Source of the DNA: an uncultured Eubacteriales bacterium
GTDB lineage: Bacteria > Bacillota > Clostridia > Lachnospirales > Lachnospiraceae
Assembly: GCA_949284175.1 (NCBI GenBank)
Contig: CASDVE010000003.1
Span: 62,001 to 126,000, forward strand
Direction: 5' to 3'
DNA: 64,000 nt
The notes beneath the pieces are model-generated. The model was not told where the DNA came from and searched no databases. It saw only the letters and a list, made by a program, of their open reading frames with translations. The translations under genes were made by a program, and so were the position numbers. Positions 8,843-16,633 of this stretch are shown here, piece by piece. The stretch's first letter is position 1, and every line of letters begins with the position of its first letter.

Positions 8843-9001
8843 TCAATCTCTTTCGTAGATATCTTCAAGACCACCATATGTGATAACTGTATTATCATTA
8901 TCTGTTACAGTGGCATTGTTTCCAACAGGAGTGGTGTTCACTGTTAAAAGTAATAAAAGTGCTAATGTGATAACGTGTTTGAATAAATTTGTTTTTTTCA
9001 T
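8843..9001 (-). CDS. Small exported peptide precursor, candidate signal peptide
   Basis: A 52-aa ORF convergent with the HTH/TPR regulator. The start ATG (8999-9001) has GGAG 9 nt upstream; a further in-frame upstream start would lack an RBS. The N-terminus is basic (MKKTNLFKH), then comes a hydrophobic run with LALLLLLT, then a short polar tail that is Asn/Asp/Thr-rich and ends in YGGLEDIYERD. This is the build of Phr/PapR/Rgg-type pro-peptides exported through Sec and trimmed outside the cell. A lipobox cysteine is absent. The mature signal cannot be defined from one sequence; the C-terminal residues are the usual place. Function is inferred from build and neighbour. Confidence 0.65.
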   Translation of the reverse strand: MKKTNLFKHVITLALLLLLTVNTTPVGNNATVTDNDNTVITYGGLEDIYERD

Positions 9002-9024
9002 AATTAATCTCCATTCTGCAACCG

Positions 9025-9056
9025 ATGAGTATTGGTTGTAAAAGCACAATACTCAT
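9025..9056 (-). promoter_or_regulatory. Perfect 10-bp inverted repeat upstream of the peptide gene
   Basis: ATGAGTATTG (9025-9034) and CAATACTCAT (9047-9056) are perfect complements separated by 12 nt, and lie 24 nt before the peptide start codon on the minus strand. Either an operator for the neighbouring HTH regulator or a 5'-UTR hairpin. No convincing promoter was found nearby. Confidence 0.55.
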
Positions 9057-9239
9057 GTTGCTCTAAATATTTAAAATTTTTATTAGATTCTTTGGAGTTC
9101 ACATCTTTTCTATTTTTTATTACCCAAAAACTCAGAAACAATATTTGATTCGACATATAATTATTAAAATAGATAGGCTTGTATTTGGTGTATAATACTA
9201 TCAAAAGTGGAATATCAAAAAAGTTGTAAAGTGAAATAT

Positions 9240-10300
9240 GTATTCCAAATATTTAATAATCTATGAATGATTTTTGTGATTCACAGATTGGAGAAAAAGA
9301 TAAAAGTCCTTATTTTTATTTCTTTTACTCATTAAATTTAGCTTATATTGTCGAAGGAAAAATTGTCTGATTCTTTTAAGTATTTTTGTGAAATAAAGAA
9401 CCTAATAGATGACTTCTTTATACTACTTGGAATAAAGAGTGATTAGAATGACTTTTTTGGAGAATTTTATAAATTATCATATTATTATGTGAATAAAAAT
9501 AAAAAATCAGATATATTCTTTGGGAATAAAGGGATAAAATTGAAGAATTCCTCGAAAAGAATCATAAAAAAAGGATTCTCTAAAAAAGTCATGGAGATTA
9601 TTTTTTGAGAAGTTATAATGAATGTATTACGCATATCCATATGTATGAGTAATTTAAAAAAGCTAGAATTTGCAAATTCAAAAGTGGATATTTTAATAGA
9701 GTATTTGAAGTATAAGGTTGCCTTTATGGTGTATCTTTTCAACATCCGTACGCTATAAGAGCAATTAGAATTTTTTTGATTAGGTGCAAATAAAAAATTC
9801 TTATATGTCTTATACAGAGAAAAAATATTAGAATATTACAGAATGAACAGAAAGATAGAATTTAGATTCCAGACCAAAATGAAATCTTTGTGTTGATTCG
9901 CTCATATTGGAGTCCATATAATTTTTATGTACTTACATAATAAGAAAGTTCGTGATAAAGCAAGTCTTTATATTTTATAGTCTTGATTCTCAACAAATAA
10001 AATATAAATAGCAGATACTATACTTATAATTAATGTAAATTTTTTATCCTACGAATGCTTAGTTTTGGCGATTCTAAAAAAATAAAAACAATGTAAAACG
10101 AAAATGACTCAAAAAATAATTTTTAGCTCTGTAACACATAAAAGGATAACGTGAACGAAAAAATAAAATTTATTTTATATTTTTATAAGTAATTCTACTC
10201 ATATGCCAACAATGATTAGGATGGTATTTCAAAAGAGATACTTTGCATTTATTTCATACTGTTCTTATCATAAGTCATATTGCAATATGAAACTCCAAGA
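9240..10300. other. AT-rich decayed region, no intact gene
   Basis: About 1.06 kb of very AT-rich DNA with frequent stops in all frames and no ORF with both an RBS and plausible composition. On the plus strand, fragments in different frames resemble pieces of a response regulator with a LytTR domain; see the pseudogene entry. The rest shows nothing I recognise. It ends at a strong terminator at 10308. Confidence 0.6.
9618..9935 (+). pseudogene. Possible remnant of a LytTR-type response regulator
   Basis: Three fragments, in order but in shifting frames, recall a receiver plus LytTR domain. LKKLEFAN then KVAFM (about 9653-9727) resembles the receiver segment around the GLEFA motif and the following beta strand. 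FQHPYAIRAIRIF (about 9735-9776) resembles the YALRAI segment before the conserved lysine. NEIFVLIRSYW (about 9878-9910) resembles the EFVRIHRSYLV core of LytTR. Stops and frameshifts separate them. LytTR regulators of the AgrA type often serve peptide signalling, which would fit the locus. This is a low-confidence reading by eye. Confidence 0.3.
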
Positions 10301-10307
10301 CTATAAG

Positions 10308-10339
10308 AAAAAGCCATTTCCCCGTAATGGCTTTTTTTT
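10308..10339 (+). terminator. Strong terminator at the end of the decayed region
   Basis: AAAAAGCCATT and AATGGCTTTTTTTT flank a short loop. The flanking A-run means it could work in both directions. Confidence 0.85.
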
Positions 10340-10401
10340 GTTGTATAAATAGAAAATTCTGTTCCTAAAATGAAAAAAATTATCAACAGTGTGGTTGGAT
10401 A

Positions 10402-10430
10402 TTGTAATTTTGTTGGAAATATTGTAAAAT
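10402..10430 (+). promoter_or_regulatory. Promoter of the micro-ORF/DUF6110 unit
   Basis: TTGTAA (10402-10407), 17 bp, TAAAAT (10425-10430), about 35 bp before the GTG of the micro-ORF. Confidence 0.6.
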
Positions 10431-10463
10431 AAAGGGAAATTCTCTTGAGAAAGAAGGGATAAA

Positions 10464-10544
10464 GTGAAAAAACACAGATTTTGGGCTTATGCAACTATTT
10501 TTTGTATGGCAATGGTTTTTTATACAGGATATAAGCATAAGTAA
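10464..10544 (+). CDS. 26-aa single-pass membrane micropeptide
   Basis: GTG start at 10464 with AAGGGA 6 nt upstream and a good promoter just before it. The product, VKKHRFWAYATIFCMAMVF followed by YTGYKHK, has a basic N-terminus, one hydrophobic span and a basic C-terminus, as expected of a small membrane peptide. It lies 51 nt before the DUF6110 gene and ahead of the metal ATPase, so it may be part of that transport unit. Too short for composition statistics. The RBS, the promoter and the membrane-like build support it. Confidence 0.55.
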   Translation: MKKHRFWAYATIFCMAMVFYTGYKHK

Positions 10545-10595
10545 AAGACAAAGTATTAGTACAAAAGAATTGGCAGTGCAGTAGGAGGAAGAAAA

Positions 10596-10901
10596 ATGTT
10601 ATTTAGTGAAAGCACATGGAAAAAAATTGCATGTTTTGCAGGTGGCGTTTTATTTGGGACAGCTGGATTAAAAATATTAGGAAGTAAGGATGCAAGAGGA
10701 ATTTACACAAAAACTTTAGCAGCAGGACTTCGTGCAAAAGACTGTGTTATGACAACATCCATGAAAGTTCAAGAAAGAGCGGAAGACATCTTAGCGGAAG
10801 CCCAAGAGATCAATGCAAAAAGAGCGGAAGAAGAATTAGCAAAAGAAAATGAAGGTTTTGAAGAGGAAACAGCAAACGAAACAGAACCAACAGTAGAATA
10901 A
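10596..10901 (+). CDS. DUF6110 family protein next to metal ATPase
   Basis: A 101-aa protein preceded by GTAGGAGGA. Residues about 8-30 (KIACFAGGVLFGTAGLKIL) form a Gly-rich hydrophobic segment, then a charged helical stretch (about 55-100) rich in Glu, Ala and Lys follows. I recognise this as the DUF6110 family, which occurs next to heavy-metal P-type ATPases in Clostridia. That is also the arrangement here, so it may be an accessory or chaperone of the pump. A terminator hairpin separates it from the ATPase gene. The molecular role is unknown. Confidence 0.75.
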   Translation: MLFSESTWKKIACFAGGVLFGTAGLKILGSKDARGIYTKTLAAGLRAKDCVMTTSMKVQERAEDILAEAQEINAKRAEEELAKENEGFEEETANETEPTVE

Positions 10902-10927
10902 GAAAATGGCAATAGCATAAGATAAGA

Positions 10928-10974
10928 AAAGCTGTCCTTTGAGAATAGATTCTCTAGGGCAGTTCTTTTTTCTG
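10928..10974 (+). terminator. Terminator/attenuator between DUF6110 and the ATPase
   Basis: CTGTCC..TTGAGAAT pairs with ATTCTCTA..GGGCAG and is followed by TTCTTTTTT. The ATPase start lies about 35 bp downstream with no clear promoter in between, so this may be a read-through attenuator. Confidence 0.8.
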
Positions 10975-11007
10975 GAATGCGATGCTTATATAGGAAAGGA
11001 AAGTTTT

Positions 11008-13101
11008 ATGAGATATAAAATTAAACATTCTATTGATGGAAGAATCCGATTTCAGATAGGCAATCGTGCTTTAACAGCAGAGCAAGAAGATATTTTAGAA
11101 CAATATCTTCTATCAAAAGATGGAATTGAACAAGTAAAAGTATACGGAAGAACTGCTAGTGTTGCCATTTGGTATTCCTTAGATAAAGCGAGCGTTCTTA
11201 CGATTATGAAGGAGTATGAGTACCAAAGGGCAAAAGAACAATTTCAATTGAGAAATTCCAGTACAAATGCTATCAATGAGGAGTATAAAGAGAAGATGAT
11301 AGCAAAAGTTGGTAAGAGAGTGGTAACAAGGCTATTTGTTCCACAACCCCTTCGCTTTGCCATGATAGGCATAAAAGCCATTAAATATGTATGGAAAGGG
11401 GTTAGAACCCTTGCAAAAGAAGGGTTAAAGGTAGAAGTATTGGATGCAACCGCCATTGGAGCTTCCATTTTACAACGGGATTTTGCAACGGCTGGCTCTG
11501 TTATGTTTCTGCTTGAAATAGGAGAGCTTTTAGAGGAATGGACGCATAAGAAATCAGTCAATGCTTTAGCGGATAGTATGGCACTTCAAATTGAAAAAGT
11601 ATGGTTAAAAACGGAAGATGGAGAAGTTCAGATTCCATTTACCAATATACAAACAGGAGATGTTCTTGTTGTAAGGGCAGGTACTATGATACCAGTGGAT
11701 GGTCTTGTTGTTGGAGGAGAAGCAACTGTAAATCAAGCCTCATTGACGGGAGAAAGCATTCCTGTTGCGAAAACAGAAGGTGCCTATGTTTATGCCGGAA
11801 CAGTATTAGAAGAAGGAGAATTGCTTGTTCAGGTAAAAAATGGTATTGGTTCTACACGCTATGAAAAGATTGTGGAGATGATCGAAGATTCCGAATGATT
11901 AAAATCTGGTGTGGAATCAAAGGCAGAAGGGCTTGCTGATCGGCTTGTTCCATATAGTTTAGCGGGAACTATTGCAACGGCAATTCTTACAAGAAATATG
12001 ACAAAAGCCTTGTCTATTTTAATGGTGGACTTTTCTTGTGCTCTTAAGTTGTCCATGCCACTTGCTGTTTTATCCGCTATGAAAGAGTGCAGTCAAAATC
12101 ATATTACAGTAAAAGGTGGTAAATTCTTAGAGGCAGTTGCCGATGCGGACACCCTTGTATTTGATAAAACAGGAACACTGACAAAAGCAGAACCAAAGAT
12201 AAAAGAAATCCATACATTCAATGGATATGAACGGGAGGAAGTGTTAAAAATCTCCGCCTGTTTAGAAGAGCATTTTCCTCACTCCATTGCAAGAGCCGTT
12301 GTGCAACAAGCCATCAAAGAGGGAATTGAACACAAAGAAATGCACACGAAAGTAGAATATGTTGTGGCACATGGAATTGTTTCCACGATCAATGGAGAAC
12401 GGGCTTTGATAGGAAGTTATCATTTTATTGTAGAGGATGAGCATATAGAGTTATCCGAACAAGACAGGCAAGAGATGGAATCCATTGAACTTCAATATTC
12501 CCGTTTGTATCTTGCAATTGGTGGAAAGTTAGCGGGTATTCTTTGTATTGAAGATCCTCTAAGAGAAGAGGCAAGGGATGTAATTGACAGGCTCAGAAAG
12601 AAAGGCTTTACACAGCTTGTTATGATGACAGGGGATAATGAGAATACTGCAAAAGCCGTTGCCAAAAAAGTACATCTTGATCGATATTTTGCAGAAGTTC
12701 TTCCAGAACATAAGGCAGACTTTGTGGAACAGGCAAAGAAAGAAGGACATACTGTTTTGATGATAGGAGATGGCATTAATGATTCACCGGCACTTTCTTC
12801 TGCTGATGCGGGAATTGCCATGAAAGAAGGGGCACAAATAGCAAAAGAAGTTGCGGACATTACGATTTCTTCTGATAGTTTGGAACAGCTTGTGATTTTA
12901 AGAGAGATCAGTGAATTGTTAATGGCAAGGATTCAGCGAAATTATCGGGTTGTCATTGGCTTTAACTTAGGACTAATTTTGTTAGGGCTTGGAGGAATCA
13001 TTGCTCCTGCAACGTCGGCGTTACTTCATAATGCCTCTACCTTAGCTATCGGATTAGATAGTATGACGAAATTAAAAAAGGATCAGGAAAATAAAAAATA
13101 G
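11008..13101 (+). pseudogene. P1B-type heavy-metal ATPase interrupted by an in-frame UGA
   Basis: Reading from ATG 11008 (RBS AAAGGAA) to 13101 gives 697 codons, normal for a P1B metal pump, but codon 297 (11896-11898) is TGA. The first part (296 aa) holds a short HMA-like N-terminus, the first membrane helices and the actuator motif ASLTGES. The second part, in the same frame, holds the metal-path helix with SCALKLS in place of CPC, the phosphorylation motif DKTGTLT, and GDGINDSPAL. No other stop or frameshift is present, so the lesion is recent, bypassed or a sequencing error. The surrounding residues IEDSE-stop-LKSGVESKAE match the usual linker of the family, where a charged residue is expected. 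A GTG at 11911 could start a separate C-terminal polypeptide. The transported metal cannot be told. Confidence 0.85.
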
Positions 13102-13110
13102 AACCATAGG

Positions 13111-13150
13111 AAAAAACTGAGATAATGAGGAAGATTTATCTCAGTTTTTT
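13111..13150 (+). terminator. Terminator after the metal ATPase
   Basis: AAAAAACTGAGATAA and TTATCTCAGTTTTTT form the stem around a short loop. Confidence 0.9.
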
Positions 13151-13213
13151 GTATGTTTCTCATAGATTTGCGGGAAAAAGAAGGAGGAAGGAAGTAAAAT
13201 AAAGCTGAAAATG

Positions 13214-13264
13214 GACAAGATCTGTTGGAAAAGAACTTGCTAGAATAAAATTTTGTATTATAAT
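13214..13264 (+). promoter_or_regulatory. Promoter and shared palindromic element, copy 1 (sugar ABC operon)
   Basis: TTGCTA (13237-13242), 16 bp, TATAAT (13259-13264). Overlapping the -35 is CAAGATCT-N8-AGAACTTG (13216-13239), an 8-bp inverted repeat with one mismatch. The 30 bp from 13214 match 25 of 30 bases of 59664-59693 in front of the double-cubane-type reductase operon. A likely operator for a common regulator. Confidence 0.65.
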
Positions 13265-13297
13265 AGGGAAGTGTAAAATTTTATAAGGAGGAAAAAT

Positions 13298-14596
13298 ATG
13301 AGAAAAAAACTAATAAGTATAGCACTATGTGTTACCATAGTTGCAGGCGTGCTTGCTGGTTGCGGAAATAAAGCGACAGAGAAAAAAGAAGGAGATGTGA
13401 CAACACTCACCATGTGGATGCCACCTCTTGATAGTGATACAAAAGGAAATTTTGGAAAACTATTGGAGAACTTTGAGAAAGAAAATAACTGTGAGGTGGA
13501 CATTGAATTGATTCCTTGGGATACCTATGAGGAAAAATGGAGTGCTGCCTTAAGCGGTGGAGAAAGCCCTGATATTGGATATCTATATGCGGAAATGTAT
13601 GCTAACTATATTGCTTCTGGAACGGTGGAAGAGTTAAGTAGTTACTTGACAGAACAAGATTACGATGAGTACCTTTATTTAGATCAAGGAAAAATGATGG
13701 GCGGACAGTATGGAATGCCAATTATGACAGGAGTACCATTTGTTCTCTTCTATAATAAAGATATTTTAAATGATTTAGGTGAAAAAGCCCCAGAAACTTG
13801 GGAAGACTTTGCAAGGATTGCCAAAGAGGCGACACAGGATACCGATGGAGATGGTAAGATCGATCAATATGGATATGCAGTTGGCTTAAACAGCGGTGAT
13901 ATGAGTAATCTTTATATGTTAAATGCTTATATTTATAGTTGGTTATGGCAAGCTGGTGGTGATATTTATAATGATGATTACAAATCCGTTCGTTTTAATG
14001 ATGAACAGGGCGTAAAAGCTATTGATTTCTTCACTTCCTTAAAAGATTATATGCCAGAAAATGTATTATCCCTTGCTGGAACAGATGCTTTTTCCACAAT
14101 CTTTGGACAAGGAAAAGCAGCCTTTGGCGTGGCACGTTCTTCTCAAAATCAAAAAGAGAAATTTGACAGTACATATCCTGATTTGAACTGGGGTTATGTC
14201 ACTTCTTTAAAGGGAGAGCAGTACGGAACATTTGGAGCATCCGATTGTTTATCTATTATGTCAAGCAGTGAACATAAAGAATTAGCCATGGAGTTAATCA
14301 AGTATATCTGTGGTGCTGAGTTTATGACAGAGTATCACAAGTTAGCACCGGGAGCTCCACTTACTAAGTCAGAAGCCTATGCTGGAGAGCCAGAAATGGA
14401 ACGCATTGTAACAGAAGATCGTGACAAATGGAGAGGGGTTCAGGTTGGACCTTGTGGAAGTGAAATTTTAGAAAATTATGCTTCTGAAATTCAAGCGGTA
14501 ATGGAAGGAAAGAAGGATACGAAACAGGCATTAAAAGACGCTGCGGATTTTGCAAACGGCGTATTGGATGAATATTGGGAAGAGCATAATTCATGA
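13298..14596 (+). CDS. Sugar ABC transporter substrate-binding lipoprotein
   Basis: A 432-aa solute-binding protein of the extracellular carbohydrate-binding (MalE/MsmE-like) family. A lipoprotein signal peptide ends at VLAGC with Cys22. The mature part opens with TLTMWMPPLDSDTKGN, has the FEKENNCEVDIELIPW strand and an internal Asp-rich DTDGDGKIDQYG loop (about 187-198) typical of the family. It captures a sugar or glycoside at the cell surface for the two permeases that follow. No ATPase is encoded here, so a shared MsmK-type ATPase is expected elsewhere. The start has AAGGAGG 6 nt upstream. The sugar cannot be named. Confidence 0.92.
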   Translation: MRKKLISIALCVTIVAGVLAGCGNKATEKKEGDVTTLTMWMPPLDSDTKGNFGKLLENFEKENNCEVDIELIPWDTYEEKWSAALSGGESPDIGYLYAEMYANYIASGTVEELSSYLTEQDYDEYLYLDQGKMMGGQYGMPIMTGVPFVLFYNKDILNDLGEKAPETWEDFARIAKEATQDTDGDGKIDQYGYAVGLNSGDMSNLYMLNAYIYSWLWQAGGDIYNDDYKSVRFNDEQGVKAIDFFTSLKDYMPENVLSLAGTDAFSTIFGQGKAAFGVARSSQNQKEKFDSTYPDLNWGYVTSLKGEQYGTFGASDCLSIMSSSEHKELAMELIKYICGAEFMTEYHKLAPGAPLTKSEAYAGEPEMERIVTEDRDKWRGVQVGPCGSEILENYASEIQAVMEGKKDTKQALKDAADFANGVLDEYWEEHNS

Positions 14597-15495
14597 GAGC
14601 GATGAAAAATCAAACGATACAAAAAATGGGTAGAAAAGCGACACCCTATGCGTATATCTTTCCTATTATAGCTATTTTATTTGTGTTCGTTGGTATTTCC
14701 TTAATTCTTGGTATCCGTTATAGCTTTACGAGATATAATCTGATTACTGCTCCAGAATGGGAAGGGCTTTACAACTATAAAAAGATGCTAGGCGATAAGA
14801 AACTGCATCAAGCCCTCATTACGACTTTAACAATGGCTGTGATCATTGTGCCATGCCAGATCGTGTTATCCACCTGTTTTGCAACATTAATTGCGAAAAA
14901 AAGGCATACTATTCTTGGAAAGATAGCCAAAGGAGCGATTTTTATTCCTGTTTTATCTTCCAATGCGGTTGTTGGAACGGTTTGGAAGGCGATTTTAAAT
15001 GGCAACAATTCCATTGTAAATGGAATTTTTCATGTGTTTGGAATCGAACCGAATTTGTTGTTAGGAAGTAGTAAAACAGCATTGGCTACGGTGGCTTGCA
15101 TTGTCATTTGGAAGAGCATGGGTTACTATATGATATTAACGCTGTCAGCAGTTTTATCCATTTCCGATCATTATTATGAAGCAGCAAAAATGGATGGTGC
15201 CAATGATTTTCTTATTTTTACAAAAATCACATTGCCATTGCTAAAGCCAGCGATTATTCTAAATTTATTCTTATCCATTGCCAGCAGTATGCAGATCTTT
15301 GACTTGGTCTATACATTGACCGGTGGAGGACCATCCATGTCCACAACAACCATCGTGATGTATTTATATGATCTCACATTTAAAAATGGAAAAGCGGGAT
15401 ATGCCATGGCAGTATCCAATGTATTCTTCTTGCTCGTCATTGGTATTATGTTACTGCAACGTGGTTTGATGAAAAAAGAAGTTTCAGAATTATAG
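14593..15495 (+). CDS. Sugar ABC transporter permease 1 (MalF/UgpA type)
   Basis: A 300-aa inner-membrane permease with six predicted helices and the EAA loop YYEAAKMDGANDFLIFTKIT (about 195-214) that docks on the ATPase. Its ATG overlaps the stop of the binding-protein gene by 4 nt (ATGA), so translation is probably coupled; an in-frame ATG at 14602 is an alternative. It is the larger, MalF-type partner of the permease that follows after 6 nt. Substrate unknown. Confidence 0.9.
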   Translation: MRAMKNQTIQKMGRKATPYAYIFPIIAILFVFVGISLILGIRYSFTRYNLITAPEWEGLYNYKKMLGDKKLHQALITTLTMAVIIVPCQIVLSTCFATLIAKKRHTILGKIAKGAIFIPVLSSNAVVGTVWKAILNGNNSIVNGIFHVFGIEPNLLLGSSKTALATVACIVIWKSMGYYMILTLSAVLSISDHYYEAAKMDGANDFLIFTKITLPLLKPAIILNLFLSIASSMQIFDLVYTLTGGGPSMSTTTIVMYLYDLTFKNGKAGYAMAVSNVFFLLVIGIMLLQRGLMKKEVSEL

Positions 15496-15501
15496 GAGGG
15501 A

Positions 15502-16314
15502 ATGATGAAGCGAATATGGAATAGTATTGAAACAATAATATTACTGCTTATTATTTTAATTTGTGTCCTTCCTTTTCTTTATATGTTTTTTATGTCATTT
15601 AAAAGCACATTAAATGCCTATGATCTGCATTTTTCTCTTGGTGAAATGACATTAGAACATTATCGTACGATCTTTGGAAAGCCAGAAATTATAAGATATT
15701 TCTTCAACAGTTTGTTTGTATCCGTATGTGGAGTGCTTTTGACATTGGTTACAAGCAGTCTAGCGGGATATGCCTTTGCACGTTTACGTTTCAAAGGCAA
15801 TGATTTTTTCTTCCTGCTTGTGACACTGACTATGTTTGTGCCAGGAGAAGCGATTTTAATTCAAATGTACACCGTTGTAAGAGGCATGGACATGATCAAT
15901 ACGTTTTGGGCATTGATTTTACCACTGCCATCAGCTCTTGGTGTCTTTATTGTAAGACAAGCAATATTAGCTGTGCCAATGGAGATTATAGAGTCGGCAA
16001 GAATTGATGGTGCAAGGGAACTTAGCATTTTAGTGAAAATGATCTTGCCATTGATTAAATCTGCACTGTTGACAGTGGGAATTTTCGCCTTTATTGGAGC
16101 TTGGAATAGTTTTACATGGCCTTTGATTGTGACAACAAAGGATGAAATGCGAACATTGCCAGTGGCTCTTACCACATTAAAGACGCAGTACGATACGGAT
16201 GTTGGTTTAGTGATGGCGTGTGCTGTCTTAACATTTTTACCACCATTTATTGTATACTTACTGATGCAGTCACGTTTTGAAGAAGGAATTGCACAAAGTG
16301 GATTAAAAGGTTAA
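15502..16314 (+). CDS. Sugar ABC transporter permease 2 (MalG/UgpE type)
   Basis: A 270-aa permease with six membrane segments and the EAA motif IIESARIDGARELSILVKMI (about 161-180). ATAGGAGG lies 5 nt before the ATG. It completes the SBP-permease-permease operon, which ends at a strong terminator 7 nt after the stop codon. A second ATG directly follows the first, and either could be used. Confidence 0.9.
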   Translation: MMKRIWNSIETIILLLIILICVLPFLYMFFMSFKSTLNAYDLHFSLGEMTLEHYRTIFGKPEIIRYFFNSLFVSVCGVLLTLVTSSLAGYAFARLRFKGNDFFFLLVTLTMFVPGEAILIQMYTVVRGMDMINTFWALILPLPSALGVFIVRQAILAVPMEIIESARIDGARELSILVKMILPLIKSALLTVGIFAFIGAWNSFTWPLIVTTKDEMRTLPVALTTLKTQYDTDVGLVMACAVLTFLPPFIVYLLMQSRFEEGIAQSGLKG

Positions 16315-16320
16315 AAGAAG

Positions 16321-16371
16321 AAAACCGCCATAAAAGTCGAATGAGAAGAAGACTTTTATGGCGGTTTTTAT
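16321..16371 (+). terminator. Terminator of the first sugar ABC operon
   Basis: AAAACCGCCATAAAAGTC and GACTTTTATGGCGGTTTTTA form an 18-bp stem. Confidence 0.95.
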
Positions 16372-16486
16372 GTTTTCTTATTATAGTTTTCTTTTAAGTG
16401 AACATTATTTTTCATCATGTTTCAAGAAATATCATTATTTTAATAGGTTGGAAAAATTTTAAGAACATAAAAAAATTAAGAGTTAG

Positions 16487-16515
16487 TTGCATATAACTCA
16501 AAAATAGAGTATAAT
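16487..16515 (+). promoter_or_regulatory. Promoter of the Fur-like gene
   Basis: TTGCAT (16487-16492), 17 bp, perfect TATAAT (16510-16515). Its -10 overlaps an upstream in-frame ATG at 16514, which rules that codon out as the start. Confidence 0.75.
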
Positions 16516-16532
16516 GAATTTTATGAGTTATA
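16492..16532 (+). promoter_or_regulatory. 9-bp inverted repeat flanking the -10 of the Fur-like gene
   Basis: TATAACTCA (16492-16500) and TGAGTTATA (16524-16532), perfect arms with 23 bp between them, sit on either side of the -10. This is a good position for autoregulation by the encoded regulator. Confidence 0.5.
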
Positions 16533-16633
16533 CAAGACTAACTAAAGAGAAATGGAAGGGATTCCATAGCTATAAGAAAGGAACAGAAATAGTTTTTCAT
16601 CAGATGTCTGATGTTGAAGAAGGTGGAAAGAGA

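Noticed and set aside
9485..9745. 86-aa minus-strand ORF in the decayed region
   Set aside because: No RBS, composition dominated by Phe/Ile from AT-rich DNA, and the opposite strand offers a better explanation as a decayed gene.
10249..10494. 81-aa minus-strand ORF
   Set aside because: It runs across a strong terminator and the promoter of the micro-ORF; no RBS.
11601..11864. Cys/Arg-rich plus-strand ORF inside the ATPase
   Set aside because: Shadow frame of a well-supported gene, no RBS.
11896..11950. Selenocysteine reading of the in-frame UGA in the metal ATPase
   Set aside because: The residue is not a cysteine in the family as I know it, and no clear stem-loop with a GU-containing apex follows within the usual distance.
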